DNA from: GCA-2862545 sp047609825
GTDB lineage: Bacteria; Myxococcota_A; UBA796; GCA-2862545
Direction: 5' to 3'
DNA: 64,000 nt
Assembly (NCBI GenBank): GCA_047609825.1
Contig: JBLFXJ010000004.1
Coordinates: forward strand, 4,035 to 68,034
Part shown: piece by piece, positions 24,997 through 33,500 of the stretch
Layout: the number at the start of each line of letters is the position of its first letter
How positions within the stretch are numbered: position 1 is the stretch's first letter
Made by a program: the position numbers and the translations under genes
The notes under the pieces: model-generated
Seen by the model: the letters and a program-made list of their open reading frames with translations, nothing else
Database searches by the model: none
Told to the model about the DNA's origin: nothing

Positions 24997-25607
24997 CCTG
25001 GCTCTATGTACTGTTGCTCGGCGGATGCCTTCAACCGCCCGACTTTCCGCTGCTCGACGAGATCCCGATCGTGCCCTACGCCGAGACCTGTGCGCCGGCC
25101 CGGGATGCGTTGGTCGTGTGCACCATCGACGGCGACACCTTCGACCTCACGGTGTGCAGCAGCGACCTGGGCGAGCGGGTGCGGATGCTCGGCATTGACG
25201 CACCCGAGACCGCCAAGGGTGACACGCCCGCGGACTGCTACGCAGACGATGCCACCGCCGAGCTCCGTGACCTGCTGGATGGCCAGCGTGTGCTCCTCAC
25301 GTTCGATGCCGAATGCACTGGCGCGTTCGATCGGACCCTCGCCTATGTGTGGCTGATGGACCGGGCGCTGGAGGATGCCTGGCGCGGTCGCGACCTCTCG
25401 GCAGTGACTGACCGCTTGCAGGCGGAGGACCCCGAAGACTCGGCTGTGATGCTCAACGAGTGGATGCTCTACGCGGGATTCGCGAGGCTGTACCCGGAGG
25501 AGATCGCGGGCACCCTGATCTATCAGGCGCGGCTGAACGCGGCCGAGGCGTCTGCGCGGTCGCGGGGCGAGGGCCTGTGGAGCTTTTGTGACGAGGGCGG
25601 CGGGTAG
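24993..25607 (+). CDS. Staphylococcal nuclease-like lipoprotein
   Basis: 204 residues from ATG 24993, inside the end of malG. The lipobox is LLLGGC (Cys12). The SNase (TNase) fold signatures are CTIDGDTFDL, VRMLGIDAPE and FDRTLAYVWL. Residues equivalent to the catalytic Arg35, Glu43 and Arg87 of staphylococcal nuclease are present as Arg64, Glu72 and Arg114, so it may be an active calcium-dependent nuclease. A 40-residue insertion (about 125-165) separates the last strands. Translation is coupled to a sugar transporter, an unusual place for a surface nuclease; either periplasmic nucleic-acid scavenging or a non-catalytic role is possible. Confidence 0.8.
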   Translation: MTWLYVLLLGGCLQPPDFPLLDEIPIVPYAETCAPARDALVVCTIDGDTFDLTVCSSDLGERVRMLGIDAPETAKGDTPADCYADDATAELRDLLDGQRVLLTFDAECTGAFDRTLAYVWLMDRALEDAWRGRDLSAVTDRLQAEDPEDSAVMLNEWMLYAGFARLYPEEIAGTLIYQARLNAAEASARSRGEGLWSFCDEGGG

Positions 25608-25625
25608 CCGAAGCTGAGTTCCTGG

Positions 25626-25631
25626 TAGAGT
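25626..25631 (+). promoter_or_regulatory. Candidate -10 element for the three-gene cassette
   Basis: TAGAGT followed by GCGCG, 45 nt before the first ATG (25677), the same element type as before the lipoprotein operon at 16838. No clear -35. Confidence 0.35.
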
Positions 25632-25676
25632 GCGCGACGGAGGTTGGTGCCCCCGACCCGACCTTGCGGAGATTCG

Positions 25677-26663
25677 ATGCGGCCTGGTGCCCTGACAACG
25701 ATCGGCGACGCGCTCGCGACCATCGTCTCCTGGGAGGGCGACGAGCGGGCGCGGCACCTGGCGAGGGCGAGTGACCTCGACGATCAGATCGCCCGCCTCC
25801 ATGAGCAGGTGATCCGACTCACGGAGCAGCTCGCCGGCCTGCGCAACATGCGCGAAGAGATGCACCGGGCTGCGGACGACGCTGCTACCGGCGTGTCGGG
25901 CCGGGGCCACGGGCTGATGTTCGAGGTGCTCGAGCGGCAGGCGAGCGTGATCGCGCTTCGCGCCCGTGAGGTGCTGCACGCGCGTGCCGAGCGGTACGCA
26001 TCGCTGGAGTACTCCCTTCGGAACTCCGATGCGGCGCCGCTGGTGCATGAGTACGAGCAGTTCATCAACACGGTTGCGCCCACCCTGGAGCGCCTGCCCG
26101 AGAGCTATCGGTCCGTGATGCTGGCGCACCACCTCGGGGTGTCAGAGCGCCTGCGCAACTGGGTCGGCGACTGGTTGGCGGGCCACAGTGAGGTCAGCGA
26201 CGATCCCATCCCGGCCGACATCTGCTACGCCCATGATGCCCCCGAGGGTGAGCCAGCGGTGCTGGTCGTGCTGCTGCCGGTGGATGGGCGCGCCGTGCAC
26301 GAGTGGCAAGAGCGGGAGGAGGACATCCAGCTGGCGCTCGCGGCTCGGGTGGTCCAGGCCCTGTACGAGTCGCTGGCGGAGACCGGACTCGTTGGCGCGG
26401 ACGTGGTCTCCGGGAGCCATGCCGGCCTCTTGGTGCTCGAGGTCGACGTGACCGGCGCCGACCCGCGGCTCCCGGAGGTGTTCGAGGAGCGCTTCGCGCA
26501 GGTGTCCGCCGAGTGCCGTGATTGGCACGCAGCCGGCCTCCGCCCTGCCGTTCATCGGGTGCCGGTGGACTACGTCTTCCCGCCGGTCGCCCCGGCCGAC
26601 GAAGAAGAGGCATTCGCTCCCGTCGCCGTATTCGTGGCGGTCGGAGGTGCGCATGCTGGCTGA
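25677..26663 (+). CDS. Unrecognised cytoplasmic coiled-coil protein (cassette gene 1)
   Basis: 328 residues; ATG 25677 is chosen over an upstream start because GGAG (25668-25671) is 5 nt away. No signal peptide or membrane helix is visible. An N-terminal coiled coil (about 24-65, DQIARLHEQVIRLTEQLAGL) is followed by a helical middle and a mixed alpha/beta C-terminal domain (about 185-315) containing AVLVVLLPVDGRAVHEW and HAGLLVLEVDVTGADPRLPEVF. I do not recognise the family. It overlaps gene 2 by 11 nt, which argues for coordinated production in fixed ratio. Confidence 0.6.
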   Translation: MRPGALTTIGDALATIVSWEGDERARHLARASDLDDQIARLHEQVIRLTEQLAGLRNMREEMHRAADDAATGVSGRGHGLMFEVLERQASVIALRAREVLHARAERYASLEYSLRNSDAAPLVHEYEQFINTVAPTLERLPESYRSVMLAHHLGVSERLRNWVGDWLAGHSEVSDDPIPADICYAHDAPEGEPAVLVVLLPVDGRAVHEWQEREEDIQLALAARVVQALYESLAETGLVGADVVSGSHAGLLVLEVDVTGADPRLPEVFEERFAQVSAECRDWHAAGLRPAVHRVPVDYVFPPVAPADEEEAFAPVAVFVAVGGAHAG

Positions 26664-27153
26664 TGACCTCCAGCCGCTGAACCTGTCCCAGGTGGCGCGC
26701 GATGCGGGCGTCGATCCGTTCACCGCCGTGCGCCTGTTGGTCGCCACGCGCAGCATGCCGGAGGAAGCCCTCCAATTCACCCGCGACGCTGTGGGCCGGC
26801 TGCGTGAGTTCGGCCAGGTCGAAGACCCATGGTGGGATGACACCGAGCTCAGCTACGGTCTGGCTGGGCAGGTCGAGGTGTTGCTTCAGATCCTGTTGGA
26901 GCGGGGCTACGTGGGCGAACGATCCACGCCGTTGCACAACGCCCTTCGCGGATTGCCCTCGGAGCGGTCGCTCGGAGTTCGCGATGCCATCGACTTGTTG
27001 GTCGACGACAGTGTCCTGCTCTTGACGCCGAGCCCCATCGGTGCGTTGCTGTCGGTGCACGCTGCACGGTTGGCGCTCGCCCGCCGCGTGGCCAATGGCG
27101 AGACACAGCTCGACTCTCTCAACGAGCTATTCGGGGAGTACGGTGGCGCGTAG
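26653..27153 (+). CDS. Unrecognised small protein with a MerR-like helix-turn-helix start (cassette gene 2)
   Basis: 166 residues from ATG 26653, set by GGAGG at 26643-26647. The N-terminal LNLSQVARDAGVDPFTAVRLL resembles the first helices of a MerR-type winged helix or another DNA-binding helix-turn-helix. The remainder is helical (AVGRLREFGQVEDPWWDD, then LERGYVGERSTPLHNALRGLP). It could be a regulator of the cassette or a structural adaptor between genes 1 and 3. It overlaps both neighbours by 11 nt. Confidence 0.6.
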   Translation: MLADDLQPLNLSQVARDAGVDPFTAVRLLVATRSMPEEALQFTRDAVGRLREFGQVEDPWWDDTELSYGLAGQVEVLLQILLERGYVGERSTPLHNALRGLPSERSLGVRDAIDLLVDDSVLLLTPSPIGALLSVHAARLALARRVANGETQLDSLNELFGEYGGA

Positions 27154-28834
27154 GCGACGAACCTTGTTGGGTCGGAAGGTCCGCAAGAGCATCCACACTC
27201 CCGTGAGCCCGGATCGATCGGTCGATGGACGCTCATCGGGACTGACCGAAGAGTTCGTTCCGCCGCCGCCGGACGAGTGGGATGAGTCCGATCCTGGCGC
27301 GTCCGACAGCTTCGATGCATCCGACAGCTTCGACGAGGCCGGGGCCCCTGCCGCCCAGGGCCACGTGCCATTCGCGATGTCCCCGTCCCTCGGCCCGCCC
27401 GGAGCGGCGGCGGACGTGGAAGATCGCACGGAAGAGGTGCTGCTGGACGACCTGGTCGCCGTGCCGCCACCCGTCGAGCGCAAGCGACCCACGAACACGT
27501 GGATTGACGATGGCACGCCTCTGCCGCCACGCCCAGCGCTGCCTCCCCCCGCCGTCAGCCGGCTCGAGGTTTCGTCGAGCGAAGATGGCTGGTCCGTGTA
27601 CGAAGAGGACGACCCATCCGAGCTTCCGCCGCTGGACCGGGACTCCGGTGCCATCCCGGTGGTCCCGTCCGCCGGCGGTTTCTCGATGGACGAGCCAACA
27701 GACAGCGACAGCAGCGAGTTCGCGGAGCCCGGCCAGGGCGACTTCCTGGACGAGCTGTACAACAGCTTCGACTTCGATTCGGCTCCGCCCACCGATGAGG
27801 TGACAGCTGCGGTGTACGAAGACGTGTCGCAGCACACGCCCGGCAGCATGGACCTGCCAGAGTCGGCGGATCTCGCGAAGCTGATCCAGAACGCCACGCC
27901 GGCACCGGTGATGCGTCGCATATCGCCGGACGCGCCTGCGGCGGATGCAGCGGGCGGACCCCCGCCCAAGCCGGCGCCGAACCGGTTTCTCGAGACAGCC
28001 ACGCCGATTCCGGATCGGGGCCACACCGGTCGGCCCGATCCAAGCAACATCCCTGACAGGGATCGCGATCCCTGGGCGCTGGACGACGAGTTCGCCGAAG
28101 GCGCAGCCACTCCGGCCCCGGTGGTCGAGCAGCGCAGCCCGTTCGGGAGGTTGATCATCGCGTCGGCCGTGGGCTTGATCGTCGCGATCGGTCTGATCGC
28201 CTTGGCGGTGCTCCCAACTCTTGACCTGCAGGCCATGCTCCCAGAGCCCTCGGAGCCCGGCGCCCCGCTCGAGCCCACCATGTCGGCGGCGCCAGCCCGG
28301 CAGGACGGCTCCATCAAGGGCGTCGAAGTGCGGAACAGTCTGCATGGGAAGCCGGCGGTGTTCGGCCTCGACAACGCCGACAACTCGGCAGCACCCCCTC
28401 CTGCGCCCCGCGAGGTGAGGGCGTTGGAGCTGGCCCGGCCGGCGCCAGCGCCGAGGGCGGTCCCCGAAGGGGACGTGATCGCCGAGGGCGGCGCTGACGC
28501 TGTGATTCCAGAGGGTGCTGCAGAACCCGCACCCACCGCGGCACCCGGGCCTGCCCCGTCCCGCGCAGCGGCGCCGAGTCCGCGCCCCCGTCCTGCACCC
28601 GCACCGGCGGCTGCACCTGCGGCGACTGCCGGAAGGCTGAAGATCCGCTCGAACCGTCGGGTGGTCGTCTACGTCAACGACACCGCTATCGGGTACACCC
28701 CTGCCGATCACCCGGTGCCGCTGGGCGCCTACGCTGTCCGGGCGATGGTGCCGGGCATGCCAGACACCCAGCAGACGCAGCAGGCCTCGGTCGAGTCCGA
28801 GGGGCAGGCCGTCGCGGTGAGCTTCACCTTCTGA
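27143..28834 (+). CDS. Unrecognised membrane protein with acidic Pro-rich cytoplasmic domain and PEGA tail (cassette gene 3)
   Basis: 563 residues from GTG 27143 (GGGGAG 4 nt upstream). A basic N terminus (ARRRRTLLGRKVRKS) leads into about 300 residues that are acidic, Ser/Pro-rich and likely disordered. A single membrane helix lies at about 335-357 (LIIASAVGLIVAIGLIAL), a Pro/Ala-rich external linker at about 400-495, and a C-terminal PEGA domain at about 496-563 (LKIRSNRRVVVYVNDTAIGYTPADHPVPLG). It resembles the tail of myxobacterial PEGA kinases without any kinase domain. It may be the membrane sensor of a cassette with genes 1 and 2. Confidence 0.65.
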   Translation: MARRRRTLLGRKVRKSIHTPVSPDRSVDGRSSGLTEEFVPPPPDEWDESDPGASDSFDASDSFDEAGAPAAQGHVPFAMSPSLGPPGAAADVEDRTEEVLLDDLVAVPPPVERKRPTNTWIDDGTPLPPRPALPPPAVSRLEVSSSEDGWSVYEEDDPSELPPLDRDSGAIPVVPSAGGFSMDEPTDSDSSEFAEPGQGDFLDELYNSFDFDSAPPTDEVTAAVYEDVSQHTPGSMDLPESADLAKLIQNATPAPVMRRISPDAPAADAAGGPPPKPAPNRFLETATPIPDRGHTGRPDPSNIPDRDRDPWALDDEFAEGAATPAPVVEQRSPFGRLIIASAVGLIVAIGLIALAVLPTLDLQAMLPEPSEPGAPLEPTMSAAPARQDGSIKGVEVRNSLHGKPAVFGLDNADNSAAPPPAPREVRALELARPAPAPRAVPEGDVIAEGGADAVIPEGAAEPAPTAAPGPAPSRAAAPSPRPRPAPAPAAAPAATAGRLKIRSNRRVVVYVNDTAIGYTPADHPVPLGAYAVRAMVPGMPDTQQTQQASVESEGQAVAVSFTF

Positions 28835-28838
28835 GCCA

Positions 28839-29504
28839 TCAGGGTTCTCGGGGGCCGAAGATCGCCGTGCCGACCCTCACCCAGGTGGCGCCGTGGCGGA
28901 TCGCGACCGGGTAGTCGCGACTCATGCCCATGGACAGCTCGGTGAGGGGAAGGCCGGCGGCGCGCCCTCGCTGCGCCATGTCGGCCAGCTCTGCGAAGTA
29001 CGGCGCGGTGCTCTCAGGGTCGTCTCCCGGCGGCGGCAGGGCGGTCAACCCCACGAGCTCGATGCCGGCCACGGTAGACAGATCCCGCGCGCGGTCGAGG
29101 GCGTGGGAGGGCAAGACACCTGACTTGGAGGCCTCTCCTCCGATGTTCACCATCATCAGGCACCGAAGCGGTCCAGCGGCGCGGCGGGCTAGGGCTTCGG
29201 CCTGACGGACCGATTCGAGCGCGTGGACCCTGGCAGCCTGAGCGATGAACCGCGCTTTGTTGGTCTGGATCCGTCCCACGAAATGCCAGATGAGGTCAGG
29301 CCGGGCTTCCGCCTTCGACCGCAGTTCCTGCGCATACGACTCACCGAAGTGTACCTGGCCGGCGGCTGCCACTGGCGCGATGGCCTCCAGGGAGACGGTC
29401 TTGGACACGGCGATCAGGTGCACGGATGCGGGATCGCGGCCGGCTGCGCGACAGGCGGCGTCGATCCGGGCCCGCACAGTGGCCAAGCGCTCGGCCGCGC
29501 TCAC
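28839..29504 (-). CDS. YggS-family pyridoxal-phosphate homeostasis protein
   Basis: 221 residues from GTG 29504, overlapping the maf stop (GTGA). This is a single alanine-racemase-type barrel: the PLP lysine is Lys35 in LIAVSKTVSLE, with HFGESYAQEL, WHFVGRIQTNK, VNIGGEASKSG and the C-terminal LSMGMSRDYPVAIRHGATWVRVGTAIFG. YggS proteins bind PLP and maintain B6 and amino-acid homeostasis; no racemase activity is expected. The length (about 220-230) matches. It is the last gene of the operon and lies 4 nt from a convergent stop. Confidence 0.92.
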   Translation of the reverse strand: MSAAERLATVRARIDAACRAAGRDPASVHLIAVSKTVSLEAIAPVAAAGQVHFGESYAQELRSKAEARPDLIWHFVGRIQTNKARFIAQAARVHALESVRQAEALARRAAGPLRCLMMVNIGGEASKSGVLPSHALDRARDLSTVAGIELVGLTALPPPGDDPESTAPYFAELADMAQRGRAAGLPLTELSMGMSRDYPVAIRHGATWVRVGTAIFGPREP

Positions 29505-30052
29505 CGGGCCACGCTCAGGGCGCGCAGGCGAGGCAGCACCTCCTCGGTCGGCAGTCCGACCACATTGGTCCACGAACCGCGCACCTCCGCGACGAACACC
29601 GCGGCGCGGCCCTGGATGCCATACGCGCCGGCCTTGTCGTCGGCGTCTCCGGTGGCGAGGTATGCGTCGATCTCGTAGTCCTGGAGTGCCCGAAATCGCA
29701 CCCGCGTCGTGACTGTGAACGTGTCGACAGCGTCGCCCAGGCGGACGCACACGCCGGTGGTCACCTCGTGCCAGCCGCCCGAGAGGGCAAGCAGGTGCTG
29801 ACGCGCCTCCAGCCGGCCCCTGGGCTTGTCGAAGATTCGGTCATCGCGGTGTACCACCGTGTCGGCTGCGAGCACGATGCGATCCGCTGGGGTGTCGCGT
29901 GCCTTGAGCGCTGCGAGGCGGGCGGCATGCGCCACGGGGGCGTCGGCCGGATCGCGGCTCTCGTCCACGTCAGCGGGGTGCACGTCGACGGCGTGGCCGG
30001 CCCACTCGAGCAGCTGACGCCTGCGGGGCGACGCCGACGCTAGCCAGATCAT
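29501..30052 (-). CDS. Maf-family nucleotide pyrophosphatase
   Basis: 183 residues beginning with the Maf signature LASASPRRRQLLEWAG and containing VLAADTVVHRDD, KPRGRLEARQHLLALSGGWHEVTTGV and the C-terminal GSWTNVVGLPTEEV. Maf proteins hydrolyse non-canonical or canonical nucleoside triphosphates (dTTP, UTP or methylated forms); subfamily choice (YhdE versus YceF) cannot be settled here. The start overlaps the thioesterase stop and the stop overlaps the YggS-type start. Confidence 0.9.
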   Translation of the reverse strand: MIWLASASPRRRQLLEWAGHAVDVHPADVDESRDPADAPVAHAARLAALKARDTPADRIVLAADTVVHRDDRIFDKPRGRLEARQHLLALSGGWHEVTTGVCVRLGDAVDTFTVTTRVRFRALQDYEIDAYLATGDADDKAGAYGIQGRAAVFVAEVRGSWTNVVGLPTEEVLPRLRALSVAR

Positions 30053-30540
30053 CCGCGGCCCCGGGCCCGCAGGGCGTCGCGGAGCGTGAGGCGCTGCTCG
30101 CGTCGCATGGCGGCGTTGGCGTGTCTCCTCCGGTCGGTGTCGGTGCGCGGGAGCAGCTCGGGCACAGGCTGGGGTCGCCCTTCGGCGTCCACCTGAACGA
30201 ACGTGAGATAGGCCCGGGAGGTCGTGCGCCGGGAGCCGGTCGCGGTGTCCTCCACCTCGACCTTGACTCCGGCCTCCATCGACGTTCGCCCTGCCCAGTT
30301 CACCTGGGCCTGCAACATCACTACATCGCCCTGGGACACCGGCGCCTCGAACACGAGGCTGTCCATGGATGCCGTTACCACAGTTCCCTGGCAGAATCGC
30401 TGGGCCGAGATCGCAGCACACACATCGATCCAGGCCATGATCTGCCCACCGAACGCCGTGCCGAGCGCGTTGCAATGGCCAGGCATCACGATCCACGTCA
30501 TCTCGGTGCGGGTGTGCTCGGGATGTACGACGCGGCCCAT
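30049..30540 (-). CDS. Hotdog-fold acyl-CoA thioesterase
   Basis: 163 residues. The hotdog helix and signature are visible in PGHCNALGTAFGGQIMAWID, followed by VVTASMDSLVFEAPVSQGDVV and a C-terminal extension of about 35 residues that is Arg-rich. It belongs with YciA/BACH-type acyl-CoA hydrolases (active Asn/Asp at the NALGTAFGG segment). The gene starts 22 nt after the glutamate-dehydrogenase stop and is coupled to maf. It would release CoA from acyl-CoA in the cytoplasm; chain length is unknown. Confidence 0.85.
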   Translation of the reverse strand: MGRVVHPEHTRTEMTWIVMPGHCNALGTAFGGQIMAWIDVCAAISAQRFCQGTVVTASMDSLVFEAPVSQGDVVMLQAQVNWAGRTSMEAGVKVEVEDTATGSRRTTSRAYLTFVQVDAEGRPQPVPELLPRTDTDRRRHANAAMRREQRLTLRDALRARGRG

Positions 30541-30562
30541 ATCTCAGCCCTCCAGCGGCAGA

Positions 30563-33500
30563 TCATCGTTCCGGCATGCGGCTGATCGCAGATGCGACCC
30601 GCTCCTCCATCACGAGCAGCGTGGCGACGCTCGGCCGGCCCCCCTCGAGGAGCTCGTCCACCTGCTTGCGCACGTCATGCAGGGCGCCCTGGACCAGGAA
30701 CGGCTCCAGGGTGTCCACCGTCTCGGCTTTGGTCTGGAACGAGGTGCGGGCCACCAGATTGCGCAGGAGCTGATGGTATCGGCTGTGGAGGATGCGCAGG
30801 GCGATGGGGTCCCACCGGCCCGAGGCGGGACGCGTGCCGAGGTCGTCGATCGCGTCCTGCAGGCGGCTCGCTCGGGCCACCGCGAGGTGTCGGATGACCA
30901 TGGTCTTGAACGGCTGGTCCGACCGGCGTGCCTCGGACCAGATCATCAGCGCCACGTTCAAGTACTGGGCCTTCAGCACGCGCTGCACCGCAGCTTCGGG
31001 GATGTCTTCCGCCATCAGCTGGTCGGCGAGCGTGCGATTGCGTGCGAGCACGGCCTTCGCCTGCAGGCCGTACACCTGGTCTGCCGCGGTGGTCATCTCG
31101 TCGAGCTCGGCGTCGGTGGGGATGCGCCCTCGGGCCGACAGCCAGTACCCGACCAGCTCCCGGCATCCGGCGTCGACCATCACCCAAGCCCGGTACAGGG
31201 CCTCCAGGGACACGCTGGTGCGGAGCTCCTCGAGCACCCGTCGCACGTCCGCTGCGCCCGCGAGGCGCTGCGCCTTGAGGTAGGCCGTGAAGATGTCCAG
31301 AGTGCTCGCACCCGTCGTCTCCTGCGCCATGGGGATGAACGCGGCACCCGCATCGGCCACGACCTGCGTGGTGGCCACGGTCACCGCGATCTCATTCGCG
31401 AGCATGTGGTTGCGGATGTGCTCGGGGTAGCGCTCCTGGATCTCCTTCGGGAAGTACCCCATGAGCAGCGCGTCGAAGTCGGGCAGACCGCGCGCACCGT
31501 CGTCTACCAGCGCCTGCTGAACGTACAGCTTCACCCAGGAGGACAGCATTGCGAGCTCGGGCCGGGTGAGCCCCTCGCCTCGCTCCGCCCGGCGGGAGAG
31601 CTCATCATTCGTGGGCAGCTGGAGCGACGACCGATCGCGCCCGAACTGTCGCTCGATGAACGCAATCGCCCGGCCGAACTGGAAGATGTCTTCGCGGGAG
31701 CGGATCTGATCCCGGCTGAGCTGCCGACCATGGGCGTCGTTGTTCGCCAACACCAGGTCTGCGACCTCGTCGGTCATCCGCGCGAGCAGCGCGTTCCGGT
31801 CGTCTCGGCTCAGCTCGCCGGCATCCTCGACCCCGCGGAGCAGGATCTTGAGGTTGACCTCGTGGTCTGACAGGTCGACGCCGCCAGAGTTGTCAATGAA
31901 GTCGGTGTTCAGGCTCGTTTGCCCGCCGGCCTCGATGCGGCCACGCTGGGTGAAGCCGAGGTTGCCGCCCTCGCCGACCACGCGCGCCTTGAGCTGCGCG
32001 CCGTCGATACGGATCGCGTTGTTCGAGCGATCGTCGGCGTCGGCGTTGGTCTCCGACGAGTGCTTCACGTAGGTGCCGATGCCGCCATTCCACAGCAGGT
32101 CGACGTGCAGCAAGAGCATCGCGTGGATCACGGCCTCGGGCGCGAACTCGTCGCCCTCAAGGCTCAGCAGCTCCTTGGCTTCAGCCGACAACTCGATGGA
32201 CTTTGCCTGACGGTCGTAGATCCCGCCGCCGGCGGAGAGCAGCGACGTGTCGTAGGCGTCCCATCCCCCATGGGTGTCGAACAGCCGCTTGCGCTCGGCG
32301 TAGCTGGTCGCGGGATCCGGGTTGGGGTCGATGAACAGGTGCAGGTGGTTGAACGCAGCTACGAGCTTGGCATGCGGTGACTCGATGAGCCCGTTGCCGA
32401 ACACGTCGCCGCCCATGTCGCCGATGCCCACCACGGTGAACGGCTCGGAGTAGGGATCCTTGCCGAGCTCTGCGAAGTGCCGGCGTACCAGCACCCAGGC
32501 ACCGCGCGCCGTGATGCCGACTTCCTTGTGATCGTACCCGTTGCTGCCGCCGGAGGCGAAGGCATCGCCGAGCCAGAAGCCGTACTCTTCGGAGATCTTG
32601 TTCGCCGTGTCGGACAGGTGGGCGGTGCCCTTGTCGGCGGCGACCACGAGGTAGGGGTCGTCTTCGTCGTGGCGGACCACCCGGCTGGGCGGCATGATCT
32701 GACCGCCCACGGCGTTGTCGGTCACGTCGAGCAGGCCGCGGATGAAGGTCTGGTAGTGCAGGTCGGCCTGCTGGCGCCGGGCCTGGTAGTCTCGCTTCGG
32801 GTTCTTGAGCAAGAAGCCGCCCTTCGAGCCAGTGGGCACGATGACGACGTTCTTCACGCGCTGGGTGGTGGCGAGGCCGAGCACTTCGGTCCTGAAGTCA
32901 TTCCGGTCAGACCAGCGCAGTCCGCCGCGGGCCACCTTGCCGTACCTGAGGTGCACGCCCTCGACGTCGAGGTTGTGCACGTAGATCTCGAACATCGGCC
33001 GCTGGGACCCCATCATCGGGACCTTGCTGCAGTCGAGCTTGAACGAGACGTAGTGCCCCTTGCGGTCGGTGCGGTACGCGTTGGTGCGCACGGTGGCCCG
33101 CATCAGACCGCGGATGGTGCTCACCACCAGATCGTCGTCATGCGACATGATCACGCGGAGCTCGTCGGACACGGCCTCGTCGGCGGCTGCGATGGCGAGG
33201 TCGCGGTCTCCCGTCAGATCGGGGTCGAATCGGGCGCGGAACAGCGCCACGAGTGCGGTGCAGGCCTGCGGATTGCCGAGCAGCACCTCGTAGACGCGAC
33301 TCGTGCCGAGCTTGAACCCGAGCTGGCGGCAATACTGGGCGTAGCCGCGCAGCACGTCGACCTCGACCCAGTTGACGCCCGAGCGCAGGATCAGGCCGTT
33401 CAGGGCATCGTTCGACACCAGCCCGTCGAACACGGCGCCGATGGCGGCCTCGAACAGATCGGCGCGGTCGCGCAGCCGATCGGTGCCTCCAGAGGCGAGG

